Part shown: one piece after another, positions 17,433-26,689 of the stretch
How positions within the stretch are numbered: position 1 is the stretch's first letter
How the letters are laid out: each line of letters opens with the position of its first letter
NCBI RefSeq assembly: GCF_029894425.1
Contig: NZ_JARXYJ010000001.1
Span: 744,001-808,000, forward strand
Direction of reading: 5' to 3'
DNA: 64,000 nucleotides
DNA from: Streptomyces sp. SAI-127
Lineage (GTDB): Bacteria > Actinomycetota > Actinomycetes > Streptomycetales > Streptomycetaceae
Notes under the pieces: model-generated
What the model was told of the DNA's origin: nothing
Seen by the model: the letters and a program-made list of their open reading frames with translations, nothing else
Database searches by the model: none
Program-made: the position numbers and the translations under genes

Positions 17433-18227
17433 TCAGGCCTCGCGCAGATCCGCCACGTACGGCTGATGGGACAGCAACCCGCCGTCCACGCGCAGGGTGT
17501 GCCCGGTGACGAACGCCGACTCGTCCGAGGCGAGGAACACCACCGCCGAGGCGACGTCCTCCGGGCGCCCCAGGCGCGGGGTGAGGTGATGGCGCAGCAT
17601 CGCCTCCCGGATCGCCCCGTGCGCCGAACCGGAGCTCGCCGGGGTGACGATGAACCCCGGCGCGATGGCGTTGCAGCGCACGCCCTGCTTGCCGTACTGG
17701 GTGGCGACGTACTGCGTGAGGTTGATGAGGGCGGCCTTCGAGGCGCCGTACGCCGGGTTGCGCAGGTCGCCCGCGAGGCCGGATCCGGACGAGGTGTTGA
17801 TGATGGAACCGCCGCCGCGCGCGATCATGTGCGGGACGGCGGCCTGGATGGCGACCATGGTCCCGCGCAGGTTGATCCGCATCGTGTCGTCCCAGACCGC
17901 CGGGTCGGCCTCCACGACGGCGAGGTCCTGGCGGGCGGCCAGGTGGGTGGCCGCCGCGTTGTTGTGCAGGACGTCGAGACCGCCGTACGTCTCGACCGCC
18001 ACGGCCACCATGGCCCGTACGCTCTCGATGTCGCCGAGGTCGACCGGAACCGCTGTCGCCGAGCCTCCGGCGGCACGGATCTCCTCCGTGACCGCCTTGG
18101 CGCCCTCGAGGTTCAGGTCGGCCACGACCGTGTGAGCGCCTTCGGCCGCCACGCGACGCGCGGTGGCGGCGCCGATGCCGGACGCGGCCCCGGTGACGAC
18201 GGCGATCTTGTCTTCGAGCCGTCCCAT
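17433..18227 (-). CDS. Short-chain dehydrogenase/reductase (classical, NAD(P)-dependent)
   Basis: 264 residues of a classical SDR. It has the glycine motif TGAASGIG at about residues 13-20, NNAA, the catalytic Ser in I-I-N-T-S-S-G-S and Tyr/Lys in Y-G-A-S-K. It probably oxidises a beta-hydroxyacyl-CoA or an alicyclic alcohol within the pathway. It is last in a five-gene operon (SDR, thiolase, HMGS-DUF35, thiolase, SDR) and starts 16 bases after the stop of the thiolase gene. ATG 18227 has GGAAGGTGG upstream. Two SDRs in one operon suggest that one is the 3-hydroxyacyl-CoA dehydrogenase and the other acts on a ring hydroxyl. Confidence 0.88.
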   Translation of the reverse strand: MGRLEDKIAVVTGAASGIGAATARRVAAEGAHTVVADLNLEGAKAVTEEIRAAGGSATAVPVDLGDIESVRAMVAVAVETYGGLDVLHNNAAATHLAARQDLAVVEADPAVWDDTMRINLRGTMVAIQAAVPHMIARGGGSIINTSSGSGLAGDLRNPAYGASKAALINLTQYVATQYGKQGVRCNAIAPGFIVTPASSGSAHGAIREAMLRHHLTPRLGRPEDVASAVVFLASDESAFVTGHTLRVDGGLLSHQPYVADLREA

Positions 18228-18243
18228 GGTCGAACCACCTTCC

Positions 18244-19452
18244 CTATGCGGTGAGTTGGCTGCCGACGACCGACACGAACGAGACGCACTCGCCGGGTCC
18301 GCCACCGAGGTTGTGCGTCAGGGCGAGCGAGCGTCCTTCAGCCACGGACTTCACCGTCCGCTCGGCCGGTGCCTCGCCGCGCAGTTGGAGCCAGGCCTCG
18401 AACATCATGCGCAGGCCGGAGGCACCGATGGGGTGGCCGAAGGCCTTCAGACCGCCGTCCGGGTTGACCGGCAGAGAGCCGTCCAGGTCGAACGCCCCGC
18501 TGGTCACGTCCTTCCAGCCCTGGCCGCGCTCGGAGAAGCCCAGGTCCTCCATCAGCACCAACTCCGTTGGTGTGAAGCAGTCATGGACCTCGGCGAGGGC
18601 GAGTTCGGCGCGCGGGTCGGTGATGCGCGCCTGCCGGTAGGCCTCCTGCGCGGAGGCGACGACCTCGGGGAAGGTGGTGAAGTCGTACTCCGGGTCGAGG
18701 AGCCCGTCCGCCGGACCGGCGACGAAGGACAGCGCCTTCACGAAGATCGGCTTGTCGGTGTACTTATAGGCGTCCTCGGCGCGCACCACGATCGCCGCCG
18801 CCGAACCGTCCGAGACGCCCGAGCAGTCGAACACGCCCAGCATGCCCGCGACGATCGGGGCCGACCGGATGCGCTCCAGCGGCACCTCCTTGCGGAACTG
18901 CGCGCGCGGATTGCGGGCCCCGTTGACGTGGTTCTTCCATGCGATGCGGGTGATGACGTCCTTCATCTCCTCCCCCGCCAGGCCGTACTTGGCGGCGTAG
19001 GCGGGAGCCAGGAGGGAGAAGTTGGCCGGGGCCGTGATCTCCCCGCGGCTGTCGTCTCCCGCGCCCGGGATGGCCGTACCGGACAGCCCGGACATGCCGG
19101 AGTCCTTCAGCTTCTCCACGCCGACGGCCATCGCCACGTCGTACGCCCCCGAAGCGACGGCGTAGCAGGCGTTGCGCAGTGCCTCCGAGCCGGTGGCGCA
19201 CATGTTCTCGACGCGGGTGACCGGCTTGTTGGGCAGGTGGAGCGCCCGGCTCAGGGTCAGCCCGGACACGCCGGAGGCCTGGGTGCCGAACCAGTACGCG
19301 TCGATGTCGTCGAGGGTGATGCCGGCAGAGGTGACCGCCTCGCCCACGGCGTCGATCAGCAGGTCGTCCGCCGAGCGGGTCCAGTGCTCGCCGAAGGGCG
19401 TGCAGCCCATGCCGACGATCGCGACCCGGTCCCGTATTCCGTGCGAGCCCAT
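18244..19452 (-). CDS. SCPx/lipid-transfer-type thiolase
   Basis: 402 residues of the thiolase family branch that includes sterol-carrier-protein-X thiolases and Ltp aldolases. A candidate nucleophile Cys85 lies in VENMCATGSEA, the C-terminal half has H-D-C-F-T-P-T-E, and G-H-P-I-G-A-S-G is the conserved CoA-site His loop. It starts on the last base of the upstream HMGS-DUF35 gene (TGATG), implying a stoichiometric partnership. In steroid degradation, DUF35 domains bind the related Ltp2 and form a retro-aldolase, so this protein may use the fused DUF35 next door. Thiolysis versus retro-aldol activity cannot be settled here; the apparent Cys favours thiolysis. Confidence 0.85.
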   Translation of the reverse strand: MGSHGIRDRVAIVGMGCTPFGEHWTRSADDLLIDAVGEAVTSAGITLDDIDAYWFGTQASGVSGLTLSRALHLPNKPVTRVENMCATGSEALRNACYAVASGAYDVAMAVGVEKLKDSGMSGLSGTAIPGAGDDSRGEITAPANFSLLAPAYAAKYGLAGEEMKDVITRIAWKNHVNGARNPRAQFRKEVPLERIRSAPIVAGMLGVFDCSGVSDGSAAAIVVRAEDAYKYTDKPIFVKALSFVAGPADGLLDPEYDFTTFPEVVASAQEAYRQARITDPRAELALAEVHDCFTPTELVLMEDLGFSERGQGWKDVTSGAFDLDGSLPVNPDGGLKAFGHPIGASGLRMMFEAWLQLRGEAPAERTVKSVAEGRSLALTHNLGGGPGECVSFVSVVGSQLTA

Positions 19453-20897
19453 CAGTGTGTCCCCTCGGTCTCGTCGGTCTCGCCCGTGCGCACCGGCCGG
19501 GCCTTCCAGAAGTAGTTGTGCACGCCGGACGCGGTGACCGTGCGCCGGAAGGTCATCTCCACGCGGGCGCCGATGACGGCGTCGGCCTCGGTGGCGTCGG
19601 TCAGCTGGCAGCGGAACCGGCCGCCGCCGTCGTAGTCGACGACCACGACCAGCATCGGCGGACTCGGCGTGGCCGCCAGGCGGTCGACGGTGAACGTGGC
19701 GACCGTGCCGCGCACGTGCGCCATCGGCTCGTCGGTCATGGCGTCGACGCTCCGGCAGGAGGTGCACACCCGGTCCGGCGGCAGATGCCGGGTGGCGCAC
19801 TTCTCGCAACGGGAGGCGACGAAGCCGTACTTCCAGGCCGTGCGGCGGTGCGCGGGCGGGGCGTAGGGCGGCTCGGGGTCCGGCCGCCGGGGTGGTTCAC
19901 GGTCGAGGAGACCGCGCCAGGACAGGTACGTGGCGTACGGCATCGGGGCGCTGCCCTGGGCGACCTGTGCGGAGACCGGGCGGGCAGCCCGGTGAGCCGG
20001 GAGCGCGTCGGTGGTGCGCAGCAGGAGGACTCCGGCGCCGTCGCCGAGCACGACGAGGGCGATGGTCTCGCCGGGCCGGGCCCGGTCGAGGACGTCGGCG
20101 AGGAGCAGTCCGGGCTGGGCGGTGCCGGCGTTGCCGATCGCTCCGGCCAGGTCCGGGGTCACCGCCTCGGGACGGACACCGGCTGTGCGCCGGACCGCCG
20201 CGCACGCGCGCGCGTGCAGGCCCGCGACCACGAAGTGGTCGATCGAGCCGATGTCGACCGCCGCGTGGTCCAGGGCAGCGGTGAGCGCCTTGTCCGCGAG
20301 GGACACGTAGATCTCCTCGGCGAAGCGCTCCTCCCAGACCCGGGAGACAGGCGCCCCCGGCAGCCGCCAGCGGTCGAGGATCTCGTCGCTGACCGTGTCG
20401 TGTGCGAGCAACTCCGCGATGACGGGGGCCCCGTTGCGGTGGCCGCCGAAGACGAACGCCGCCGCGCCATCGCCGCCCGCGACCTCGTCGCTGCCGCCGG
20501 GCAGGCCGGTGCGCAGGTCGGACAGGACCGTCAGGGTCGGTACCGGGGACCGGGCGGCCGTGACCAGGGCGCCGAGGCCCGAGCGCACGGAGCCGGCCAT
20601 GTCGGCGGCGAGCACATGCTGGTCGAGACCGAGCGCGGCGTGGACGGCGGTGGCGTTGGTCTTGTCGAGGTAGGCGGGTGCGGCGGTGGCGAGGAAGAGC
20701 TGGCTGACGCGGGCGCGCAGGCCGTCGCGGGCCAGGGCGTCGCGGGCCGCCTCGACGGCCATGGACGTGGTGTCCTCGTCGTAGCCCGCGACCGCGCGGG
20801 TTCCCTTGCCTCCCCTGCCGCCCAGTGCGGCTGCGACATCCGTCCTCGCGAGGCGGTGGTACGGCACGTAGGCGCCGTATGCGATCAGTCCGGCCAT
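19452..20897 (-). CDS. HMG-CoA-synthase/KASIII-like protein fused to a DUF35 OB-fold zinc-ribbon domain
   Basis: 481 residues. The first 320 or so follow the KASIII/HMG-CoA synthase fold. At the place where the nucleophile Cys normally sits the sequence is A-A-D-M-A-G-S-V-R-S-G, so a catalytic Cys appears absent. About residues 350-475 form a DUF35 domain: a zinc ribbon with C-E-K-C (17 residues) C-T-S-C, then an OB-fold. It lies between two thiolase genes, overlapping the downstream one and starting two bases after the upstream one's stop (TGACATG). Archaeal thiolase/HMG-CoA synthase/DUF35 assemblies give a precedent for a channelled complex. ATG 20897 has GGAGG upstream. Confidence 0.8.
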   Translation of the reverse strand: MAGLIAYGAYVPYHRLARTDVAAALGGRGGKGTRAVAGYDEDTTSMAVEAARDALARDGLRARVSQLFLATAAPAYLDKTNATAVHAALGLDQHVLAADMAGSVRSGLGALVTAARSPVPTLTVLSDLRTGLPGGSDEVAGGDGAAAFVFGGHRNGAPVIAELLAHDTVSDEILDRWRLPGAPVSRVWEERFAEEIYVSLADKALTAALDHAAVDIGSIDHFVVAGLHARACAAVRRTAGVRPEAVTPDLAGAIGNAGTAQPGLLLADVLDRARPGETIALVVLGDGAGVLLLRTTDALPAHRAARPVSAQVAQGSAPMPYATYLSWRGLLDREPPRRPDPEPPYAPPAHRRTAWKYGFVASRCEKCATRHLPPDRVCTSCRSVDAMTDEPMAHVRGTVATFTVDRLAATPSPPMLVVVVDYDGGGRFRCQLTDATEADAVIGARVEMTFRRTVTASGVHNYFWKARPVRTGETDETEGTH

Positions 20898-20898
20898 G

Positions 20899-22149
20899 TC
20901 AGCGTCCTCCATGAGCGTGGGTTGCGTCGGTCGGCCGTTCGAAGACGGCGGCCAGGCCCTGGCCCCCGCCGAGGCACATGGTCTCCAGGCCGTAGCGGGC
21001 CTGACGGCGGTCCAGTTCGCGCAGCAGGGTGGCGAGGATGCGGCCGCCGGTGGCGCCGACGGGGTGGCCCAGCGAGATGCCGGAGCCGTTGACGTTGAAC
21101 CGCTCGAAGTCGGTCTCGGTCAGGCCCCATTCACGGGTGCAGGCCAGTACCTGGGCGGCGAAGGCCTCGTTGAGTTCGATCAGGTCGATGTCGGCGAGTT
21201 TCAGTCCGGCTCGTTCCAGGGCCCTGGCGGTGGCGGGTACCGGCCCGATGCCCATCGTCTCGGGTGGTACGCCGACGACGGCCCAGGAGACCAGGCGGCC
21301 CAGCGGGCGCAGGCCGAGTTCGGCGGCGCGCTCGGGGTGGGTGACGACGCACAGCGCGGCGCCGTCGTTCTGGCCGCTGGCGTTGCCTGCTGTGACGGTC
21401 GCCTCGAGGTCCTGACGGCCCAGCACGGGGCGCAGCGACGCGAGCTTCTCCAAGGACGAGCCGGGGCGCGGGTGTTCGTCGGTGTCGACGACCGTCTCGC
21501 CCTTCCGGGTGCGTACGGTGACCGGCACGATCTCGTCGGTGAACCGGCCCTCCCGCTGGGCCGCGACGGCCTTCTCGTGCGAGCGCAGGGCGAGTCGGTC
21601 CTGCTCCTCGCGGGGGATGGCGTACTCGCGGCGCAGGTTCTCGGCGGTCTCCAGCATGCCGCCGGCGACTGGGTGGTTGGCACCCCCGGAGGTGACGCGG
21701 CCGCGGGCCAGGCGGTCGTGCAGGGTGGTGCCCGCGCCGCGTACCCCCCAGCGGACGTCGGTGGTGTAGAACTCGGCCTGGCTCATGGACTCGACGCCGC
21801 CGGCCAGCACGAGGTCGCTGGCGCCGGTCTGCACCTGCATCGCCGCGGTGATGATCGCCTGCAGTCCGGAGCCGCAGCGGCGGTCGATCTGAAGTCCGGG
21901 GACCTCTACCGGCAGACCGGCGTCCAGGGCGGCCACGCGGCCGATGGCCGGAGCCTCTCCGTTGGGGTAGCACTGACCCAGCAGGACATCGTCCACGGCT
22001 GCGGGGGGTATGCCGGTGCGTTCCAGTACGGCGCGGACGACCGTGGCGGCGAGTTCGGCCGCCGTCACGTCGCGGAAGACGCCGCCGTAGCCGCCGACGG
22101 GGGTACGCACGGGTTCGCAGATCACCGCGTCACGCAGGAGGGCGGGCAT
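20899..22149 (-). CDS. Acetyl-CoA acyltransferase (classical degradative thiolase)
   Basis: 416 residues with all thiolase hallmarks: Cys92 in RRCGSGLQA, N-E-A-F-A-A-Q, G-H-P-V-G-A-T-G-G-R and the second catalytic Cys in C-L-G-G-G-Q-G. It catalyses CoA-dependent cleavage of 3-ketoacyl-CoA, the last step of a beta-oxidation round. Second gene of the operon, 22 bases after the SDR. Having a full thiolase beside an SCPx-type one suggests two different cleavages, for example side-chain removal and a later ring or branched cleavage. The substrate is unknown. Confidence 0.92.
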   Translation of the reverse strand: MPALLRDAVICEPVRTPVGGYGGVFRDVTAAELAATVVRAVLERTGIPPAAVDDVLLGQCYPNGEAPAIGRVAALDAGLPVEVPGLQIDRRCGSGLQAIITAAMQVQTGASDLVLAGGVESMSQAEFYTTDVRWGVRGAGTTLHDRLARGRVTSGGANHPVAGGMLETAENLRREYAIPREEQDRLALRSHEKAVAAQREGRFTDEIVPVTVRTRKGETVVDTDEHPRPGSSLEKLASLRPVLGRQDLEATVTAGNASGQNDGAALCVVTHPERAAELGLRPLGRLVSWAVVGVPPETMGIGPVPATARALERAGLKLADIDLIELNEAFAAQVLACTREWGLTETDFERFNVNGSGISLGHPVGATGGRILATLLRELDRRQARYGLETMCLGGGQGLAAVFERPTDATHAHGGR

Positions 22150-22171
22150 CAGTACTGCCTTTCATGAGGAG

Positions 22172-22918
22172 TCACATGTACCGACCGCCGGTGACCTCGA
22201 CCACGGCTCCGGTGACGTAGCTCGCCAGGTCGGAGGCGAGGAAGAGGACGACCTGGGCGACCTCGGCGGGCTCTCCGGCGCGTCCCATGGGGATCTCGGC
22301 GAGCTTCGCGTCCCAGGCGGCGGGAGGCATTGCCTCGGTCATGGCGGTGCGGATCAGGCCGGGCTGGACGGCGTTGACGCGGATGCCCGCTTTCGCGAGT
22401 TCCTTGGCGGAGGCCTTGGTGAGGCCGACGAGTCCGGCTTTGGCGGCGCTGTAGTTGGTCTGGCCGAAGTTTCCGACCTTGCCGGCGATGGAGGAGATGT
22501 TGACGATGCTGCCGCCGTGTCCGTGCGCGCGCATGGCCTCGGCGGCGTACCGGGTGCCGTTCCAGGCGCCGGTCAGGTGGACGTCGACGACGGCGCGGAA
22601 GTCGGACAGGGCCATCTTGCGCAGGGTCGCGTCCCGGGTGATCCCGGCGTTGTTGACCATGACGCCGACCGGTCCGAAGGTGTCGGCGCAGTGGGCGACG
22701 AGGGCGGCGACCTCGTCCTCGTCGGTGACGTCGCAGCGCAGCGAGGTGGCTGCCACGCCGTTCTTGGCGAGGCGTTCGGCGGCTTCCGCCGCCGCGTCCT
22801 CGTTGATGTCACCGAGGACGACGGACGCCCCCTCGGCGCCGAGGACTCCGGCGATCTCGAAGCCGATGCCCTGTGCGCCGCCGGTGATCACCGCGTTGCG
22901 GCCGTCCAGCAGTCCCAT
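22172..22918 (-). CDS. SDR, FabG-like 3-oxoacyl reductase / 3-hydroxyacyl-CoA dehydrogenase
   Basis: 248 residues of a classical SDR with [16 protein letters not shown], catalytic Ser in I-V-N-I-S-S and Y-S-A-A-K. The ITRD and I-P-M-G-R-A-G-E-P segments are close to FabG. In a thiolase operon the likely reaction is oxidation of 3-hydroxyacyl-CoA. It is the first gene of the five-gene operon, and its promoter region faces the acyl-CoA dehydrogenase gene at 23032. Confidence 0.9.
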   Translation of the reverse strand: MGLLDGRNAVITGGAQGIGFEIAGVLGAEGASVVLGDINEDAAAEAAERLAKNGVAATSLRCDVTDEDEVAALVAHCADTFGPVGVMVNNAGITRDATLRKMALSDFRAVVDVHLTGAWNGTRYAAEAMRAHGHGGSIVNISSIAGKVGNFGQTNYSAAKAGLVGLTKASAKELAKAGIRVNAVQPGLIRTAMTEAMPPAAWDAKLAEIPMGRAGEPAEVAQVVLFLASDLASYVTGAVVEVTGGRYM

Positions 22919-22953
22919 GTCAGCCCGCCCTGGCTCGACGCTATTCCTCTCAA

Positions 22954-22968
22954 ATAGATAACCTATTA
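22954..22968. promoter_or_regulatory. AT-rich inverted repeat in the SDR / acyl-CoA dehydrogenase divergent promoter
   Basis: AATAG-ATAAC-CTATT is a 5-5-5 inverted repeat in an AT-rich island 36-50 bases before the SDR start. It shares TAGATAA with the proposed GntR motif but is its weakest match (site B). It may also overlap promoter elements. Confidence 0.35.
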
Positions 22969-23031
22969 TGCTGAAACAATCAATACAGCGATGGAGCTGT
23001 GCGCACGGGCCCGGACGAGGAGAGTACGCAG

Positions 23032-24258
23032 GTGGACATCAGCTATCCCCCCGAGACCGAGGCGTTCCGCACCGAGGTCAGGGCGTTCCTCGCCGAGACA
23101 CTGCCATCGGACTGGAAGGGCATCGGCGCTCTCGACGAGGAGGCGGCCTGGGCCTTCGCCCGGGACTGGCGCCGTCTGCTGGCCGAGCGCCGCTACCTCT
23201 CGCTGACCTGGCCCGAGCAGTACGGCGGCCGGGGCCTGACCAAGCTCCACCAGGTGGTGCTCATGGAGGAACTGGCACTGGCCGGTGTGCCGTTCGGGCT
23301 GCCGCAGGACACCTTCGGCGTGAAGATGCTGGCCAACACGCTGCTGCGCTGGGGCACGGACCAGCAGAAGGCCCACTTCCTCCCCCGCATCCTCAGCGGC
23401 GAGGACACCTGGTGCCAGGGGTACTCCGAGCCGGACGCGGGCTCCGACCTGGCCTCCTTGAGGACGCGCGCGGTGCGTGACGGTGAGGAGTGGGTGATCG
23501 ACGGCCAGAAGGTGTGGACCTCCGGCGCCCACCACAGCGACTGGATCTTCGTCCTGGCCCGCACGAACGCGGACGCCGCCAAGCACCGCGGCATCTCCTT
23601 CCTGCTCGTCCCGCTCGACCAGCCCGGCGTCGAGGTGCGGCCGTTCCGCATGATGAGCGGGCAGCTGCACTTCAACGAGGTGTTCTTCAACGGCGCCCGC
23701 ACCCGCGCCGATCTCGTCGTGGGCGGTGTCGACAATGGCTGGACCGTCGCCCAGAGCCTGCTCGGCGTGGAGCGCGGGGAGGAGGCGGCGACCAACCCGA
23801 TCCTCTTCAAGGCGGAGGTGGAACGCCTCGTCGAGCTGGCCCGGCTGTACGGCAAGGACCAGGACCCGGTGATCCGGCAGCGCATCGCCTGGTGCTGGTC
23901 CAAGGTCGAGATCATGCGCTATCTCGGCTACCGGATCCTCACCGGCTGGCTCAAGGGCACCGAGCCCGGACCCGAGTCGTCGATCGCCAAGCTGTACTGG
24001 AGCGAGTACCACACCAAGGTCACCGATCTGGCGATGGACATCATGGGCCTGCACGGCCAGGTGCCGGTCGGCCGCCCGCCCCTGCGCACCTACCGCACCG
24101 ACGACCCCGGCGCGGCGAACTCCTCGGCGTCCTGGTCGACGACATACCTCATCGCCCGCTCCGGCACCATCTACGCGGGCACGTCCCAGGTGCAGCGGAA
24201 CATCCTCGCGGAGAAGGTGCTGGGGCTGCCGCGCGAGCCGAGGGCGGCGGCGGGTTAG
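23032..24258 (+). CDS. Acyl-CoA dehydrogenase
   Basis: 408 residues of a flavin-dependent acyl-CoA dehydrogenase that introduces an alpha,beta double bond into acyl-CoA. It shows the [14 protein letters not shown] flavin/substrate segment, Q-K-V-W-T-S-G-A and the C-terminal [21 protein letters not shown] motif. GTG 23032 is chosen for GAGGAG upstream. It is divergent from the SDR-thiolase operon and would supply the enoyl-CoA for that branch. The enoyl-CoA hydratase needed next is not in this block but occurs at 39012 and 58244. Confidence 0.92.
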   Translation: MDISYPPETEAFRTEVRAFLAETLPSDWKGIGALDEEAAWAFARDWRRLLAERRYLSLTWPEQYGGRGLTKLHQVVLMEELALAGVPFGLPQDTFGVKMLANTLLRWGTDQQKAHFLPRILSGEDTWCQGYSEPDAGSDLASLRTRAVRDGEEWVIDGQKVWTSGAHHSDWIFVLARTNADAAKHRGISFLLVPLDQPGVEVRPFRMMSGQLHFNEVFFNGARTRADLVVGGVDNGWTVAQSLLGVERGEEAATNPILFKAEVERLVELARLYGKDQDPVIRQRIAWCWSKVEIMRYLGYRILTGWLKGTEPGPESSIAKLYWSEYHTKVTDLAMDIMGLHGQVPVGRPPLRTYRTDDPGAANSSASWSTTYLIARSGTIYAGTSQVQRNILAEKVLGLPREPRAAAG

Positions 24259-24521
24259 AACCCGGTCGGGAGCTGTGCCGGCTTTCGGCGGTGGACCGCG
24301 TCTCAGGCGGCGCCTGAAGAGCGTGGTGGGCCGGATCGTCATGCCCGGTCGGCGTCATCGAGTGGACGGATCCATTGGACGCGCTTTGAAGATGGTTCCG
24401 CCCGTCTGTGGCGAGTGTGGCGGGCGCGCGTTCACGGCGGACAGCGAGGAGTCCAGCCCGAGTCTCCTCGATAAGTCGATCTTCGAGGGCCTCGCAGATC
24501 AGGCATCTCGCCAGGAGCGCG

Positions 24522-24995
24522 CTAGCTGCGCGGCCACCGGAGAGCGTGCACACCCAACGACAGCAGCGGCGAGCCGGGCCCGCGCACCCCGTCCTCGTAC
24601 CACCAGTAGCTCAGGCCGACGATCCCGGAAAGGAACCCGGCGAGGAAGCCCAGCGCCAGCGGGCCCACCGGGTTGGGGGCCCCCTCCTCGACCACTCGCC
24701 CGCCGACCTCGAAGATCGCCACCCCGAACCCGAGCGCCACCGCTACCCCGGCCAGGCCCAGCACCAGCCACGCCCACCGGCGGCTCCTGGTCGCCGCGAC
24801 ACTGAGCACCTTGAACTTCAGCGGCTTCTGGCAGCTCCCGCATTCCAGCGCCTCCACCCGTCGGCCCTTCTCCGGCCGCTCGATGTCGATCGGATAGAGA
24901 GCAAACTGGCGGACGACATGGCTGCTGTGGACGTCCTTGGACACCATGTGCGCATATCTCAGACTTGGATACGGCCCCAATTCCCGCTTACTCAT
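24522..24995 (-). CDS. Small membrane protein of unknown function
   Basis: 157 residues. A soluble N-terminal part of about 70 residues contains E-C-G-S-C-Q, a single CxxC pair. Two hydrophobic helices follow (about 74-95 and 105-127) with a short loop between them and a short tail. I recognise no family. It starts 24 bases after the lipoprotein gene upstream, so the two form an operon and may act together at the membrane. One CxxC could bind metal only by dimerisation. The 24259-24521 spacer before it holds no clear gene. Confidence 0.5.
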   Translation of the reverse strand: MSKRELGPYPSLRYAHMVSKDVHSSHVVRQFALYPIDIERPEKGRRVEALECGSCQKPLKFKVLSVAATRSRRWAWLVLGLAGVAVALGFGVAIFEVGGRVVEEGAPNPVGPLALGFLAGFLSGIVGLSYWWYEDGVRGPGSPLLSLGVHALRWPRS

Positions 24996-25019
24996 GGCAG
25001 CCTCCCTTCAGATACATGC

Positions 25020-25946
25020 TCAATCTCCGTAACTCGGGGAACGCAGGACGTCGTCCAGGTCGAAGCTGAACGTCGGCGTCGGGTACAGCGGGTCGGGCAC
25101 ACCCGTGGTGTCGGGCACGTCGTACGGGTCGGCGGTGGGCTTGCCCTCGGGGCTGCAGACCTGCGGCGCCGCTGGAGGCGACAGCTCGTACTCGGCCACC
25201 CGCTCGGTCCTGAAATCCACGTCCCCGCCGTAGATGTTGAGGCCCCCGGACTCGGTGCTGATCTGCTCGGGCAGTTCCTTGCTCTTGAGGGGCTTGCCGA
25301 CGTACACCGCGACCAGGGCCCCCACGCAGACGCTGCGGTCGCCGGCGTAGAGCTTCTCCGGCGGTTTCACGAGGAGCTCCTTGCGCCCGTCGGCGCGCAG
25401 CTCGGTCCGCTTCACGGAGTCCATGTCGAAGTAGTAGTCCGGCGGGGCCTCCGTGGCGCTGGTCGTGTGCTCTCCGGCGCCCGCCGAGCCGTAGGTGAGC
25501 TTCCAGAACTCCACCTGAACGGTGACTGTTTCGCAGAGCGGGCCGGAGTAGCCCTCCACGCTCTCGTGGATCGTGACCGGGTCCTTGGAGGTGTCGACGC
25601 CTGCGTCGGGGGCATCGGCCGCTATTCGCACCCAGTCCGTGGCCTGTTCCGTCGTCCACTCCCCGTTGGAGTGGCAGCCCTTGGCGTTGGTCGGATAGGG
25701 CGGGGAGGGCGTGGCCGACGGGGTGGTCGGGGCAGCGGTGGCGGTGCCGGTCACGGAGGGCGTGGCGGCCGATGCGTCGGTGCCGTCTCCGTCGCCCGAG
25801 CAGCCGGCCGTCAGCAGCGCGACGGCCGCCAGCATGGCGGTGACCGGAGCAGCGGCATACCGAGCCGGCCGGTTACGTCCCGTCGGGGTGACGGCGCGGA
25901 CCAGCCACCGTACCCGGTCTCCTGCAGACTCCAGCAACGTCATCAT
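25020..25946 (-). CDS. Putative lipoprotein of unknown function
   Basis: 308 residues with a long basic N-terminal region, a hydrophobic stretch (VTAMLAAVALLTAGC) and lipobox L-T-A-G-C at about residue 48. A Thr/Ala/Pro-rich linker and a soluble extracytoplasmic domain of about 220 residues follow. Four Cys outside the lipobox may form disulfides. The N-region before the hydrophobic core is unusually long, so the true start may be internal, but no better ATG or GTG with a ribosome site was seen. It shares an operon with the membrane protein downstream. No known domain recognised. Confidence 0.6.
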   Translation of the reverse strand: MMTLLESAGDRVRWLVRAVTPTGRNRPARYAAAPVTAMLAAVALLTAGCSGDGDGTDASAATPSVTGTATAAPTTPSATPSPPYPTNAKGCHSNGEWTTEQATDWVRIAADAPDAGVDTSKDPVTIHESVEGYSGPLCETVTVQVEFWKLTYGSAGAGEHTTSATEAPPDYYFDMDSVKRTELRADGRKELLVKPPEKLYAGDRSVCVGALVAVYVGKPLKSKELPEQISTESGGLNIYGGDVDFRTERVAEYELSPPAAPQVCSPEGKPTADPYDVPDTTGVPDPLYPTPTFSFDLDDVLRSPSYGD

Positions 25947-26105
25947 CCTGACCTGTGCTCAGTGGCGCTCCGGTCGAGCACGATTCACCCTCGATCAAGA
26001 CCCTCCCCTAAGCGGACGCTGAAGAGATCAGTAGAACTACGCAACCGGCTACGTATGTTCGCCGTCCGCGGAGTTGCCGTCGGTGCACCGTGAGATCGTC
26101 CGCAG

Positions 26106-26501
26106 GTGACCAACACTGCTCGTGCGGAAAGCACTTCGGACCGGCCGGACGACCGCGCCGCGTCTGCCCTGCGCTTCGCGACGGAACTCGTCGCATGGGT
26201 GGCCACCCCCTGGGCCCTGGCCGGCCATTCCTGGCTGCTCGCCGCCCTGTCCGTGGCGGCCCTGATCGGCCTTCCGACGCTCTTCTCCACTCCGGGAGAC
26301 AAGGCCAACGTGATCATCGCGGTGCCGGGCTGGACCACGATCTTGCTGGTGCTGCTCCAGCTTGTTGCGGCCGTGGTCTCCTCATGGCTGGCCTGGCCCG
26401 CCTGGGCGGCGTTCTCTGTGACCCTGCTGGCCGCCGCCACCCTCGTCACGGAGCGTCGGCGCTGGCGCTGGCTGATCTCCCGCGACCGATTCGCCCGATG
26501 A
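26106..26501 (+). CDS. Small integral membrane protein of unknown function
   Basis: 131 residues with four hydrophobic segments, a short acidic N-terminus and a basic tail (ERRRWRWLISRDR). The layout resembles small DUF2568-like proteins but I would not assign a family. It starts from GTG 26106, divergent from the lipoprotein operon, and stands alone. The function is unknown. Confidence 0.5.
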   Translation: MTNTARAESTSDRPDDRAASALRFATELVAWVATPWALAGHSWLLAALSVAALIGLPTLFSTPGDKANVIIAVPGWTTILLVLLQLVAAVVSSWLAWPAWAAFSVTLLAAATLVTERRRWRWLISRDRFAR

Positions 26502-26602
26502 AGCGCTCACCCGCCAACTGAAGGCCCAGTGGGCTGGGCTGGGTCAGGGCTGGGAAAGTCGGTTGTCTTAGAGTCTGTGGTGACCGAGCGGCCGGAGGTG
26601 CC

Positions 26603-26689
26603 ATGTCCCTGCAGGTGAAGGCATGCACGACAACGCTCGCATCCACTGAAGGGGAACGTGTCGAGGCGGAAGCCGCGGTGGACAGATGA
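26603..26689 (+). CDS. 28-residue upstream ORF coupled to the MmyB-type regulator
   Basis: ATG 26603 follows GGAGGT and opens a frame of 28 codons whose TGA overlaps the ATG of the regulator gene (ATGA at 26686-26689). The encoded peptide starts MSLQVKACTTTLAS and is otherwise acidic. The regulator itself has only a weak ribosome site, so translation could depend on this small frame. The ribosome site sits a little close to the ATG. It may be a leader peptide or simply a chance frame. Confidence 0.3.
   Translation: MSLQVKACTTTLASTEGERVEAEAAVDR

Noticed and set aside
24270..24521. Resolvase-like remnant on the minus strand
   Set aside because: A phrase reading E-D-R-L-I-E-E-T-R-A-G-L-L-A resembles a resolvase helix, but it is too short and nothing around it supports a recombinase.
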